A stretch of 64,000 nucleotides of DNA from Holtermannia corniformis (taxonomy: Eukaryota; Basidiomycota; Tremellomycetes; Holtermanniales): positions 758,405 through 822,404 of the forward strand of contig BCIJ01000006.1 of NCBI GenBank assembly GCA_001599935.1. The letters are read 5' to 3'. The notes under the pieces are model-generated. The model searched no databases, was not told the DNA's origin, and saw only the letters and a program-made list of their open reading frames with translations. The position numbers and the translations under genes were made by a program. Below are positions 1 to 11,883 of the stretch, piece after piece; positions within the stretch are counted from its first letter, which is position 1, and each line of letters opens with the position of its first letter.

Positions 1-702
1 CACGATCCGAAGAAGATATCAATGGAGATGACTTCTTCCTCACCGGTCTCCATTGCAAGAACATCGATTTAAGCCAAAGTGATCTCAAATGCTCGGTCAC
101 TGAAAGGATGAGCTGCGTCCTATTGCGCTGCGCTCGACAGAGATCCGGGAAAGAGATCCGCGTATCCTGCGGGGAAGACTGTACTTGCACGGTATCCCGG
201 CGTTACCCGCAGCAAATCGGCTCCAAGACCGGAGAGCTGAAGAACTACGTGCAGTACCTTCCCCTTTCATCGATCCAGACCGGATCGTGGACTGAATGGT
301 ACTTTGTGCGACTATCGCGCGGGCGCGGGATAGGCAAGTATCTAACCAAAAAGGGGTATGGTAGGCTCCTCTCCGAAACTGCGCATAGGCATGCTGATTT
401 AAGCCGCTTAAAAGACCTCCGCACGTGGTCTAGTGCATTACAGAGCCCCCATGTAAAAGCGTTCTGCGCCCGCTATAAAAGCGTTCTGCGCCCGCTATCA
501 GTGCTGTTATCGGCATGTGCAATTTTATGTTGCGAAACAAGTGAGCACCCTTCGCCCTGTGAGACACCCTCGCGCATTCTGATGCTAAATCCAATGGGGA
601 GAAAGTCCTTCGATTGTTACACAAGAGTTCCCGGCTACGTGAAGGAAAGGTTACAGCTCGTGTCATTCCGTAGGACAGTTGCATCTGCAGCCGTGATCCC
701 CC
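1..702. other. No supported gene at left edge
   Basis: Open frames exist on both strands, the longest about 200 codons on the plus strand. Their predicted proteins are rich in Arg, Ser and Cys without domain-like patterning, and I see no splice pattern joining them to anything. A 23-24 bp unit (core GCGTTCTGCGCCCGCTAT) is directly duplicated at about 458-502 inside the plus-strand frame, which argues against a constrained reading frame. The stretch could be UTR or promoter of a gene to the left. Confidence 0.5.
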
Positions 703-1104
703 TCAATTAATGTCATATTGTATGGCCTCTGTTGGATCGTTGCCTTCGCAGACACGATTGATGATCTGCTCAAGTTCGGACCTGTTCAGAAGACCGTGCT
801 CAGCTTGGCCTCGATCATCCTGAAGGGTGTATCGGTACTTGTCAGCCGTGGTGGTGAAGACGTGTCGAGCTGTGCTGGTACAGATGCTGAAGGTATGAGC
901 TACGTTCTGCGGGGCGATCCGCTCCCAACGTGCATTGCGTCTGACGATCTCATTGACAAAAGCTTCGACGGAGCACTTGAAGAGACCAGTGTTCTCGATC
1001 GTCGCGCGCTCTACGGCCGTCATTGCTGTGTACCAACCCTTGTAGACGGTCCACCTAGTGATGGAACCCGAAGGATTGCGTTCTGTCAATGAGATAGCGG
1101 ACAT
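703..1104 (-). CDS. Hypothetical small protein (133 aa)
   Basis: A single open frame of 133 codons starts MSAISLTERN and ends AIQYDIN. Its residue mix looks like a folded protein: alternating hydrophobic and charged residues, several aromatics, and a helical-looking stretch around residues 38-55. I do not recognise a family, signal peptide or membrane segment. It lies about 370 bp downstream of another small minus-strand frame (1474-1767), with no sequence similarity to it. Both could be exons of one longer spliced gene, but I found no good donor/acceptor pair linking them. It could also be non-coding. Confidence 0.4.
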   Translation of the reverse strand: MSAISLTERNPSGSITRWTVYKGWYTAMTAVERATIENTGLFKCSVEAFVNEIVRRNARWERIAPQNVAHTFSICTSTARHVFTTTADKYRYTLQDDRGQAEHGLLNRSELEQIINRVCEGNDPTEAIQYDIN

Positions 1105-1473
1105 GCGCTGACGATGTGGGCGGTGCAGTAGGGTGAGAGATTACGGAAAAGTAGCGTTGGACGATGAGATGTTAGCAGAAGGCTATGTGCTGTAAGCATA
1201 CCGCGACATGCTGAGTAATAGCCTTCCTTTGTGCCAATAGTTGTCTTCTCACCGAGAGAAGCAGACTACCGGGGTGAGGCGCACCAGTGGTCGTGCTGAG
1301 TGCCAGGTCAGGCGGGTGGCTTGGACTGGATTACGGTCGAGTCTGGACAAGGTACCAAGCTGTGCATACATCTTGCTAATGTACGCTGTCAGGCAGCCCC
1401 TGCACGCATCTACCTCGGCAGCTTGCGTATACGCAGTGGTCTTGCTGTCCACCTTGAAGGCTCGGGCAACTCC

Positions 1474-1767
1474 CTACTCCGAAGCAGGCGTGAAGCCCTT
1501 GTCGGTAAACCAGACGCTACTGCGCACCCTACCCAGGGCTTCCTTGTAGTCGCAGTCCTTCGTCTCTCCGACGGACTTGCCATCATCGGTCATGGCCCAC
1601 GTGTAGCCAACAGTGCCATCTTCGGTTTGCTTTTGCGTCAGCGTGAACACACGCTCCCGGCCTTTGTAGCTGGTAGTTATCGTCATGGTCTTCGCCTTAT
1701 CATCGATCTCAAGCTTCTTAATAATCCCACGGGCACCGCGCCTTTTGCTCTCAGAGGCGCTGGACAT
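1474..1767 (-). CDS. Hypothetical small beta-rich protein (97 aa)
   Basis: The start chosen is the methionine of MSSASESKRRG at 1767, because the 24 codons upstream in the same frame are low-complexity and proline/arginine-rich. A basic N-terminus is followed by alternating strand-like segments (KLEIDD, MTITTSYKG, VFTLTQKQ, YTWAMTDDG) and a short acidic/basic tail. That suggests a small beta-sheet fold, but no family is recognised. No signal peptide or membrane segment is visible. The coding look is better than for its neighbours, but there is no homology support. Confidence 0.45.
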   Translation of the reverse strand: MSSASESKRRGARGIIKKLEIDDKAKTMTITTSYKGRERVFTLTQKQTEDGTVGYTWAMTDDGKSVGETKDCDYKEALGRVRSSVWFTDKGFTPASE

Positions 1768-1843
1768 GATGGTGATGGGACGAGTTCGGATGGGGAGTGG
1801 TGGTGGTAAGTGGCGAGAAGCCTGCTGACCAATCCTCACGCCT

Positions 1844-2366
1844 TTATCCGTCCAGACCCAGACCGGAGCTGCAACTTGTTAAAGGATGTAGTTGAACGGA
1901 GCTATGTGCAGGTGAGGCGCATGTACTCAACGAGTGGCTGCTAGCATGTTCTTCATAGCGCTGTCGGCCAGGTTTATCAGCGGACCACAGTGTGTGACCA
2001 AGTCGTGTAAAGTCTGGCTCTGGCGCATACAGAAGCGAGTTTACGGCTTGGCAGAGACATCTCGTTGCCTTTGACCAGACTGCGAATGAGATTGCAAAGA
2101 CGAGTCGAGCACTCAGGGAAGGCGCGCTGCGGTGCGTTATGGTACCCACAGGAGGGGCACCTCGTCCAATTTGCCGCACGGCTCTTACGTTCACCCGGTG
2201 CAGTAAATGGTTCTGGGGTGTTGGAGGTCAAGTGAGGGTGCGGTAGATCCAGAGTGAAGAAAGCGACAGCCCTGTTGGTACCCGGTGAAACAACGGTCAC
2301 GATTGGTAGTTACCAATAGTCAACATACTAGACAAGGTATACATATGAATGCTATAGACACAATGA
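1844..2366. other. Spacer with a possible zinc-ribbon-like ORF
   Basis: A minus-strand frame at 1977-2300 (107 codons) contains the motif CPSCGYHNAPQRAF followed by two more cysteines, which resembles a zinc ribbon. The flanking sequence is unconvincing and the cysteine spacing matches no family I know. I leave it as a candidate only. The rest of the spacer is 3' flank of the RING-CH gene. Confidence 0.25.
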
Positions 2367-3711
2367 CTAGCGCCCGATCCAGCGCCGCAAGTCAGCCCAC
2401 AGACTCCAGAGCCAGAGCTTGACAAGAAACCATCTCCTTCTCAGCCTCATGGCCACCGTTCCACGCCTAATGCGCTCCCTCTCCCTTTCCTTCAAATTCT
2501 CCACCTCCAACACGCGCTTCTCGATATACTGCAGTACCGTATGGCTCAGCTGCTCACTGATCGAATACAGTGCCAGGACGGCACGGACGATGCCGACGAG
2601 GACGGCGATGACGAACAGCCAGGTCATGGCATCTCCGCCTTGACGGTCTTGAGCTCTTCGGGGGCGAAACGTGCCGCGCAGGCTGTTGAGGACTTGGAGT
2701 GGCATGAAGAGTGAGTTGACAATCATGAGGTTCAAGAAGGAGATTGAGCCAAGGAAGGAGAACCCCAAGGTCAGGCGACGTCCTAGGGCGCGGATCGGGC
2801 GTGGAAGCGGAGGAAGCGAGGTGGATGCGAAGCGATCGAGGAGGCGGACGACGATGCCGTCGTCGTCGAATGTCTGCAGCGCACTTCGGATAATGTCAAA
2901 GAACGTCGAGGACCCAGACTCGGTGATGTAGATGTTGTTGCCGCCTAGGCGACCGGCGAACATGAGCGGGTTGTAGATGATGCCGCTGGAGTGCGAGTCG
3001 GGATGCGGGTTCAGGGTCGAGGGATAGCGAGATACGAGCCAGTGCAGGAGCTGGCCGGAAGTGAGGATGGCGGTGAGTAGCAGGATAGAGGTCGAGACGA
3101 GGAGGACAGGGCGTGAAGTGACAATGGACGCGAGCGCTGTGCGTCGCAAGTGGTACTTGTGGCGGCATTGGGGGCATTCTGCAGGTGTTCAGCATACCGC
3201 CGTGGTCTGTGCGTGACACTAACGGATGTAAGAGTTCTAAGAGCATCTTAGCTTTCTCGCAAACGTAAAGGTCGGCAGAGGCTCACGTTATGCGTCCCTT
3301 GCGTCCGCCATTGCTCAATGCACTTGACTGTGCTGGATCAACCTCTGCTGTGCTTGTCGAGCCGGGATACGCACCATGAACATACTATCGTGCATCAGCC
3401 TTCTAAAGTCTAGATCTACACCACCGCGCACTCACTCGCATACTGCCATCGCACATGCACGGGCTGACCAACCTCCCCAGTTCGTCCTCATCCTCGGTCC
3501 CTCCAAGACAGATCCGACACTGCCTGACTCTTCCGTCCTCGCCGTGTGATTCATCCCGCCGCCCATCTACGAGGTCTTCGTCCTCGACGGCCGTCTCTGA
3601 TCGACGGCGTTGTTTCACATTGAGCTCTTCGAGCTTGACCGCGGGGTATTCGCCGGGCAACGGGCCTGGCGCGGCCATGACGGGATGATGTGTATGGTGT
3701 GCAAGATCCAA
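2367..3711 (-). CDS. RING-CH (MARCH-type) membrane E3 ubiquitin ligase
   Basis: Predicted membrane-anchored E3 ligase that would ubiquitinate substrates at an endomembrane. An N-terminal acidic stretch leads into a C4HC3 RING-CH finger: CRICLGG, then PCMCDGS, then YVHVKCIEQW, then CPQCRHKY. The finger is spread over four exons (3436-3711, a 10-nt exon 3375-3384, 3287-3327, and a last exon from about 3178). Two strong hydrophobic segments follow (near LLVSTSILLLTA and FLFVIAVLVGIVRAVL-like sequence), then a basic coiled C-terminus. The start may be 3711 or the next Met at 3678. The junction between the third and last exons is one base out of phase with the obvious sites, so that donor is uncertain. 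It shares a 760-bp divergent promoter with the CCCH/SMR gene. Confidence 0.8.
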
Positions 3712-4472
3712 CGCTGCACCTGCTGAGAGTGGGTTACGAGCAAGCTTGTATGAAAGGCATGCAGCCTTGCCGCGCTGGCCGATGAGCTACACGTCGGCGG
3801 CAACCTCGGCCATCGGCTATGATCGGCTACGACCGGCGTCGGAAGATCGCGGAGCAGAGAGCGCAGGTGGCGAACCCAGACGCAGTTAGCAGGGTCCAAC
3901 TGGGACAGGTGCCCAAGCCGGTACAGATGACTTGTGCGCCAAAGAGACTTGTACCTAATCCCTGTATGGTCTAGGAGCTCAGTGTTGAGAAACCAAGTGC
4001 GCTTGAGCGAGCGCGGCAATTCTGATGGAGGACGCTACCACGCCGATCGTGACACAGCGCGCTGCTCCTTGGGTCTTGGTCAATGCTGCTATTGTAGATT
4101 GTATAGTCTTCTACGTCCTCCACTGAACTGCCTGGTACGCTATAGCCCGCACGCCGACGCCACCGCCTCACCACCACTGCACTGTAAAAACGCGTCCCTG
4201 TACGAAACCTATGAATCATCATTCCTGGTCGCTGTCGAGTCGCATCCAAGCACAACCCCTATACACCACCAGAGTCGCGTCGCAGTCCATGCGGCCGGCG
4301 CTCGGTATACGGTACAGGCAAGTCCCTCAGCGTCATACGCGGTAACAGTCCAACTCTCGGTAACGGGAACCGACCAAAGGCAGGTGCGCTGTCCGGCTCG
4401 AGCACGCATCGGGCAAGCCGCGAGCTGACAGGTCGCGCCGCGTACCAGTCTTCGCTCTCGATCGACACCACA
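3712..4472. promoter_or_regulatory. Divergent promoter, RING-CH / CCCH-SMR
   Basis: This 760-bp stretch separates two genes transcribed away from each other, so it should hold both promoters and 5' UTRs. Several overlapping frames exist on both strands, but none has protein-like composition or splice partners. I saw no clear TATA box or repeated motif. Confidence 0.5.
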
Positions 4473-7400
4473 ATGACAGGCTCGGCGTATCCTCACCTGT
4501 CGCACTATGTGCATTCACTGCTCGCATCGACCGCTTCGACCTCCACCAGCCCTCCTGGGCCTTCACAACCCCAGCATCCACTCAGCGTCTCGTCCTCGGG
4601 TGAATCAGACTCGTCCAACTCTGGGTCCGGCGCGAGCTCGGATGATGATGCGCCCGCAAAGACGCAGACGCCTAGCAAGCCTGCCACGGGGACGCCAGCG
4701 AATGTCAGCCCAAACAGGCGCGACGAGCTCGTCAAGCAGATTGTCCAGCTCCTAGAGGAAGAGAAGGAGGAGGACGTCAAAGTTATACTAGCACCATATG
4801 TTGGCGAGCTTGCCAAGGTGAGTAAACTGCCCGATAGGTGTGGACGGGGCCGTGCAGAGCTAATGGCGTCATTGCAGGACGAGACAATGATGGATCAGAT
4901 CTGCTTGGAATGTATGCACCGACACAAGGGTGAGTAGCTGGAACGTTGCAGAATTGGGTGCTGCCAGAGTCAGCACCACGGCTGCGCCACACTGCAAAAT
5001 CCGATCAACTGTCCGAACCGTGCTGACCGGTTCACAGACGATGTCGAACAATTACCATTTCACCCGCACCTCACGCCGACCCGTGCCCGCGCCTCTCCGA
5101 GCCTCTCGCACCACCCTCTGCGCCCGTACACACCCACGCGTGTCCCATCGTTCCGTTCACGCGCATCCACACCCCTCGGACGCCCTCAATCACCTGGTAC
5201 AGGCCAAACAAGCGGCCTCTTTGCCCCCCAACCCTCCAGTGCGACCGTTTCACCTGTCATCTCTCACGCAAACCCAGCAGCGCCGAGTTCGACTTCTGGT
5301 CAATCCTCTGCTGGCTCACCACTCTCGAGTCCACGCATGCTGAATGTGAAAGCGGCTACCTTCAACCCGGCGCCGTCGCCGCGCTTGGCTGGGGCCGTTG
5401 CTTCGGTACCCGTCGACCCTTGGACTGCAACTGCAATCAGGAGGAGTGGATCCCCTGCGCCCCTGGGTGGACCGGGCAACCCGTACTCCGTCATCGCGCC
5501 GAGCATGTCACGCTCGTCGTCAAACTTGGCGATTGCAGCGCCGTTGACCGGTGACCACGCGAGCCCATTCCATTCGCCGATCGGGACACCGTCGCGACTG
5601 AGCAGCGTGATTCCCGACGTCTTCTCGTCGCCGAGCGCGCTGAATGGCGGTCAAAAGGGTTCGTCGGCGTTGATCCCTGATGACGATGAAGACGACGAGT
5701 TTTCGCCCTTTGGCTCGGGTCTGCCAAAGCTTCATCACCACTCGCAGTCGCAGACGCCTACACTCTCTGGCACGGCGACCGCATTCGAGCCGTTTGCCAC
5801 GAATGCCCACGCTGGTAGCTACTTTGATCCAGGCGCGACCGCGTTGGATCCCTTTGGCGACGGCTCTAGCGCAGGCGAGCAGATTGACACGTCAGGTGTC
5901 GGCATGACACCCCTCGACGTCCTCGGCTCCGTCTTTACCTCTCTCTCCACTGCCGAACTCGAAGACGCTCTGATCCGCACAAACTATGATTTCGAAGCCG
6001 CGATGGGTATGCTCGTATCGCTCCACAGCGGCGGTCCGCGTTCAGGCACCTCGACGCCTGTGAGAGCTGCTTCGCCCGCTTTCAGGCCCCGCGAAGGGTA
6101 TTTCCAAGCGGGTGGCCGTGCGGGCACGGGCGCCGTCAGTCCCGGTCTCTTTGGGAGAGGTGGACCGGGCAGTATGGTTGGTGGCAGGGTTTGTCGGTAT
6201 TTTTTGGCGGGCGAGTGTCGTAGGGCGGATTGTCGATTTAGGTGGGTTGTCAAGGTCGTGCGATACTGGGGCTGACGGCGGGATCAGTCATGATGTTGAT
6301 CGCGCGCTGTGTCGGTTCTGGCTCAGAGGGCATTGTGCAAAGGGCGAGCAGTGCGAGTAAGTAATAGTACATCTGTGCTGCAAGCGCTAACACGTGCAGA
6401 TTCATCCATCACCTTCCCAACCTCGACCCGCATATGCTTTCCAACGCAATGTCCCGCGTAGAGCTATCCCACGACGGTTCAACGCGTGGACAGACGCCAC
6501 CGCCCGACGAATTCCCCGACCTCTTGGCGGCTCGCCTCGGGCGCGGTCAGCCAGCACGTTTCGATCCGGGACGGAATCGGTTCGCCAACGCTGTCAAGAA
6601 ACCGGTGCCGCAGCCGCTTGCGCTCGGTGGACTGACCGGCGGTCGGTTTTCTCCTGCACCCGGGCTGCGCCAGCAATTCTCGCCATCTGCACTTGGACCT
6701 GGCGGTCGCACTCCGCCCATCGTGCCACTGCCGAGGGCTTCACCTCGTATCAAGCTCCGTCCGCCAACGCTGCTTCCGACGCTCAGGACTGGAACAAGTG
6801 TCAACAGCTTGTACATGGCTGCACGACAGAACGCGATTCGTCTCGGTCAAGCGCGCAATGCCTGCTTGGCGCGTGCCGCCGACGCGTTCCGACGTGGAGA
6901 CGGTGCAGCCGCCAAGCGTTTCTCGCGCGAGGGCAAGGCTCTCAACGAGAAGATGGTGAGTGAGGCGCTCGAGGCTGCGCAGAACCTGGTCCGGGAACGG
7001 CGCAAAGAGGCTCAAGAGGCTGTGAGGGCGCGTGAACCGGGTTGGAGCGATGATCCGACGGATCGGATGGAGCGCGGAAAGGAGTGCGCGGCCGGGTTGG
7101 GCGTCGTGATGGGGGTTGCTGGGACGAGAGGCGTCGGTGCCGGTGGTGGCGAGCTGTCGGCGAGTGAGAGGACCGAGGCGCTGCTAGACTTGCATACGCT
7201 GCATGGGCAGGAGGGTGCAGACGTCCTGGAAGAGTTTTTACTGGCGGTAGGTGGATGTGTGGACTCTGAGCATCACTGACATTGCGCATAGCTTGAGAAG
7301 GAGAACTTTCACGGACTCGGTCAGGGCACGCGTACAGCATGGGCACAGAGCTGACACCCGCAGCGTACATTATTGTCGGCGAGGAGAAGCACGTCGGAAC

Positions 7401-7530
7401 CCAGGATACCGGTCGGGGTGCTTCTCGTGTCCGGCTTGCAGCCAGCGTCAAGGAATTCCTCGCGCGCTGGGGCTACCCGTGGAGTGAAGGTGGCGGCGTG
7501 CTGTGCGTCGACGCCGTCACGCACTACTAG
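4473..7530 (+). CDS. CUE-like/CCCH/DUF1771-SMR protein, predicted RNA endonuclease
   Basis: Seven exons (4473-4817, 4878-4929, 5038-6241, 6288-6356, 6400-7246, 7292-7319, 7364-7530) give 903 aa, exactly in frame. Order of parts: a Ser/Pro-rich N-terminus with a short helical region; a CUE-like three-helix segment around residues 440-480 (MTPLDVLGSVFTSLS onward); two CCCH zinc fingers at about 517-557; a disordered stretch; a DUF1771 helical region (AARQNAIRLGQARNACL onward); and a C-terminal SMR domain with the LDLH motif at about 819-822. Known SMR proteins of this class, such as yeast Cue2 and human N4BP2, cut mRNA at stalled ribosomes. The same role here is an inference. The usual glycine-rich SMR loop is present in altered form (GEEKHVG, then TGRGAS). 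The two zinc fingers probably add RNA contacts. Confidence 0.87.
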
Positions 7531-8148
7531 GTTCCTGCATGCCGACACGCCCCTGCATCGCTGTCACGTTCTGATGAAGAAGAAAGAAAGAAGCAAGAAG
7601 AAGTTCGAAGAATAGCCGGTGCGATGCGATAGCCTTTGTGCTTGTACCTTGGCGAATCTACGGGCACTCGCTCGTCATGGCTTCCACCCTGGTCTCCGCG
7701 CCTGGAGATCGAGCGCTCTGTGATCTCCATCGCTCTTGGTTCTCTGAGCGTCATTGCCGACCGGCGCATTGATTTCGGCAACTGGCCAGGACTGCGCACT
7801 CGTCGGAATCAGTGGCGTTCCGCGTGTTCGTTACGGCTCACGGCGACTTTGCGTTTTCGACCTCGGGCGACTGCGCACGCTGCGGCTGCACGATCGTCCG
7901 AGGCAGACAGTTTCGCGGCGGGTTCCTCTCGACTTGTACGATACCTTTGGTGCCGGCCGTCTGCCGCTCGTCCGTCCCACGCCAAGACTTGAACTCTCCT
8001 TTGTCGACGTCAGCTCGTGTGAGCACAGCTTGGCATTCGTTCGAGCTCGTTGCATACCGTACGTGAGTCAGTAGCATGCCAGTGCGAACCTGACATGACA
8101 GCTCGCGATCGCGAGTGTCGAGCACCTTGCACCGGCTACCGTGCGAGC
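7531..8148. other. Spacer with an unresolved plus-strand ORF
   Basis: Two plus-strand frames here look partly protein-like. One runs from about 7754 and could splice at 8063 (GTGAGT donor) to an acceptor just before 8102, ending at a TGA near 8160. The other reads through a CARCGC motif near 7878. They overlap in different frames, so at most one can be real, and I could not find a start exon that closes cleanly. It may be 5' sequence of the next gene, a short separate gene, or nothing. Confidence 0.3.
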
Positions 8149-9723
8149 ATGGCGGCCCTGACATCATCCGCCGTGACCGGTCCAAGCACGAGTCGGCCTC
8201 TTCGTCTCCGCTCGCTCACCCCGTCAACGTCGACTCCCAAAGGCAAAGGCATGGGTCTTGCATCCGTGCCAGAGCACGCAGCTATCGAGCGTGAGCGATC
8301 GCGTCGCCGGCCGAAAAAAGTCGATGCAAGACCGGGATGGGTCTTGGATCTGGAGCAACTGGACACTGGCAAGGCGGAATGGCTCGAGCGGGAGAGGGTC
8401 ATCCTTGTACTTGGTGGTGAGTACTGGTGATGCGAAATCTTCCGGCGGTAGCGGCGGTTGATGGTGTGCACAGACCCGGCTGAAGAAAGTCTGAACCCGC
8501 TACTGTACTCTTCTGCGTTTGCGAAAACGCTCATCCTACTCTGCTTGGCGACGGGTGCTTCCGCTGGCAAGTGGAACGACATTGTCGGCGCCTACCCTGC
8601 TATCCAAGCCGTGACGGCCCAAACCGGGTCCACCACTTCGCATCCCCTCCCAAGCCTCCTTGCTGCGGCGCAGTCGCAAGCTCAAACATGGCTTGCATCG
8701 CTCGATACCTCTCAACCCATCAGTACGCCTCGATCCCGTCGCATCTCCTCATTCCTTTCGCATAACCGTGCCGCATCATCGTCCGACCCGCCCCGAGCAC
8801 GAACCCCATTGACCGGCTCGGTCTCTTCCCGCTCTCTACCACCAATCCCTATCGATCCGTATGCGCTCACTACACTGTCGGAGACGAAAACCCGGCGGTC
8901 AAGCTTCAACTTTGCACGAAAGGGGGCTACGTCGCCCACGCCAAGCCAAAGTACGGATGGCGGCGTCACTGGTCGCCGACAACCCTTTGATGCCATCCTC
9001 AACTTCATCCCGCATGGTGACGGCTCCTTGCAAGCCCTGCTTCAGCAGACACTCACGCTGACAACGGGCGTCACACCGTTGCTCATGAGTGGGCCGCGGC
9101 AGCCCAACAAGCCACCCGATGTCGCAGCAACCCCTATCCCAGTCCGTACTCTACCCGTCAGTCTAGTCCACATCCTTCCGTCGTCGCCACCACCCCCATT
9201 CGAGAAAGTGCTCGAGTCCTTCCTCCTCACCCTCCTTCCATCACTGTCAGCGCGAGCAACGCGTCAGCGGATCCAAGGTCTCGTCGTCACTCGAGCTGTA
9301 TGGGATGCAGAGTCGCGAATGGAACCGGCGCACCGACTATTGCTCGGTGGCCTGAGCTGTCCAGTGCCAGCAACCGCGCCAACCATAAAGTCACGAACGT
9401 TGCTGCGTGACTGGACAGACTGCAGGGTCCACGACGCTCGAGACCATGTCGATGACGAGCTCGACTGCCCGCCAACACCGACGTTCCCATTCCCGACACC
9501 TACCGAACTGCGACCACGGCCTCATACCCGCGCTATCACGCCGCCAGAGCCGACACCAGAGCTCATCTCGGACTCTTCGAGCGTGTCTGAAGACGTCTCG
9601 CTTGCGTCTGCCAGGGCTAGCGGTGAAGTCGAGGTCCCGCAGTGGGGCAAGGACCAGTTCGAAACCCCCGTCAAGGAGAAGGGCTGGAAAGGTTGGATGA
9701 AGGGCAAGATAGGTCGGGTTTGA
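8149..9723 (+). CDS. Protein of unknown function, disordered with helical N-terminal region
   Basis: Two exons (8149-8416, 8474-9723) join at a GTGAGT donor and CAG acceptor to give 505 aa. Residues about 60-130 are helical and hydrophobic (ILLCLATGASAGKWN region), with no clear signal peptide. Later parts are Ser/Pro-rich, with a more ordered hydrophobic block around residues 220-330 (PVSLVHILPS, SFLLTLLPSL). The extreme C-terminus is Lys/Trp-rich (EKGWKGWMKGKIG), a possible membrane-binding amphipathic tail. I do not recognise a family. The start is the first Met of the frame after an apparent upstream acceptor; an additional 5' exon is possible. Confidence 0.65.
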
Positions 9724-10065
9724 GCGAGGATTGACGGGCCGCTGCAGTTCTCTACGTGTAGCACTAGCTAGGATTGTAATGACACACACGCGTCACGCGC
9801 CTGACATCATGTTTATTCTCCCCACGAGCGCCGCTTCAAGTTTCCGCTCGCTAGGGTAGCCGTGGTCACCGGGACAAAGGAGTGGTCGGATGAAAGGAGC
9901 GCATCTGCGGGGCTGACCCGGTCACCAGGCGGCTTTACGATGAGGTGCATGCAGACCGCCGTCGGGTCCGCCTTCTGCCCGTTCAAGTACATTACGCCAC
10001 GCCCGTAACGCGCTTTCTTCGCGTCCGACTCAGTTGTCGCCACCCGTTGGATCACGTCTGGTCGA
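9724..10065. other. Spacer between two plus-strand genes
   Basis: This should hold the 3' flank of the upstream gene and the promoter of the next. A minus-strand open frame of 86 codons (9813-10073) overlaps the start of the next gene. It has moderately protein-like composition but no other support, so I do not call it. Confidence 0.5.
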
Positions 10066-11883
10066 ATGCGCAACGGCTCGCCCGATATAACGCGGTCGAC
10101 GGCCGGTCAGTTCTCGACTACATCCATGCTCCGACCACCTTCCCTGCCAATCATCCATCCGCCATCACCGTCGACAGCGTCCATTCCCGGATTGCGACTG
10201 ATGAACGAACAGCGACAAGCAGCGGGAGTGGCGGCAGCCAGGCGGCCACGGCAAGAGCAGGGTATCGACGTGCCATTGCTGCAGAAGAGGTTGGCGATGG
10301 TGCAGCAGCAAAACGGGATGATCACCCCGCCAAAGTCGGACGAGGGGAGCGGTGCCTCAAAGAGTAGTGGTCGGAAAAGGCAACCCGACAAAAAGTTGGA
10401 CGCGATCCTTGATGGAATGTTTGGGCTCTTGGTCGACAATACTGGGCGGCAGGTATGTGCAATATTTTAATGAGGACTGGACCTGACACTGGACGCGCAG
10501 GTCGAAATCCATGATTTCGTGGATGCCATCGAGGCTTTGCTCATGTATCGGGTGCAGACATATGTAAGTTGGGAATGCGTCATGGGCAGTAGCTGATGAT
10601 TGCAGGGCGGCGACCTTTCTCTGCTAAGCAGTCCGCCCATGTACCAGCATGACTCACACTCTTGGACCTTGATACCGCCCGGCATTCCTGTCGCCGAGCG
10701 CAAATGGTACAAGAGACAGAGCGGCGCTTACCATCTCGAATCGGCTCTCGGCGATTCGCATATCAACCCCATTTCGGCCGATTCTCAATCCAAAGCGAAC
10801 ACTCAATCCCACTCTCATCACTTGACCGGCCCTTCCCACTGTCCGTCGGACTCGTATGCTCGAACACGCGGTTCGTCGCACAGAGTGACTCGATCGAATT
10901 CCTCGGATTTCAAGCCAACGGCCCAGCACCGTCCTACCCCGGGGCCTCCGCGTCCAACCCCTCTGAAGAGCATAGATGAGGGAGAGGCCATCGACTTTCC
11001 GGGCGACATTGACGAATGGCGCGAGCTCATGCTTGAGCGTCAAGGCGAGATCGATGCTTGGCGCGCTGACGCCCGCGGCCGTGGCTCGGAACCGAGGACT
11101 AGACCTTCGACAGTCTTGCTTTCCTCGGAGCATGAACCGCAGAGTCATACCTCGGGAAGGAGCACGGGAAACTCGAGCTCGGAGAGGGTCGCGTCGACCA
11201 GCAGATCGCGCAGTACCCGCCTTCGGACCGCCACGACGTATGCCGCGGATGCCGAGGAAACGTCCACTGCGTCAGCATCTGAACAGCGCTGCGCCTCGAG
11301 CGCGACGGGTAGCGAATCCGTTGCGTCAGCAAAGACTGCTCGGCGATCTAGCGCACAGCCGACGGCTCGCGGTACGTCTGTGCCGAATCAATCAGGGGAC
11401 AAGAGCCTCCGGCGGTCGCGATCCGTTCATGTCGCACCCAATACAAGCAAAGGTTTACCGGATACCCCACGCATCGAGTATTCGGACCCATCCAAGGCCT
11501 TTGTCATGCGCGTGCCAGGCCCAACCCAACCCCGCTCGCGCGCATCTTCCAAGCCTACCAACCTAGCGCTGAACCTGCCCGACTCTGGCTTGCCCTCTAC
11601 AATGTACTTTACGGCGCCCACGCACCCTATGCGTGACTCTGAGATGCCCTCGACAATGTACCAGACGGCTTATACGCACCAGCGTTCGGCGCAAGGGATG
11701 GACTCGACAGAGTCACTACCGCAGCCCATGGAGGCCCGTTCACCGATCGGGCATATGAAGTTTTCGCACGATCACTTTGACGTGCCGCTTCTCTCTCACG
11801 ACGCCCCCCTATCCGTGCAGCGGCGCGCAAGTCGAGCGGCGCGGCTCACGAGCCTCATCTCAAAGATCAGCAGCACGCGATGA
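10066..11883 (+). CDS. Ser-rich protein of unknown function (575 aa)
   Basis: Three exons (10066-10452, 10501-10563, 10606-11883) splice in phase. Only about 50 residues around the two introns look folded: a helical segment after KKLDAILDGMFGLLV and the short exon encoding EIHDFVDAIEALLMYR. The remaining 430 residues are Ser/Arg/Thr-rich and likely disordered, with two related tail motifs (DSGLPSTMYFTAPTHP and DSEMPSTMYQTAYTHQ, residues about 470-515) that look like an internal duplication. The translation start may be 10066 or the Met at 10126. No family is recognised. It converges on CSM1. Confidence 0.65.

Noticed and set aside
108..710. Plus-strand frame of 200 codons
   Set aside because: Arg/Ser/Cys-rich with no motif, and it spans a fresh tandem duplication. 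No upstream or downstream exon could be attached.
9813..10073. Minus-strand 86-codon frame with fairly protein-like composition
   Set aside because: It overlaps the start of the plus-strand gene at 10066, has no recognisable motif and no splice partner. Kept only as a remark.
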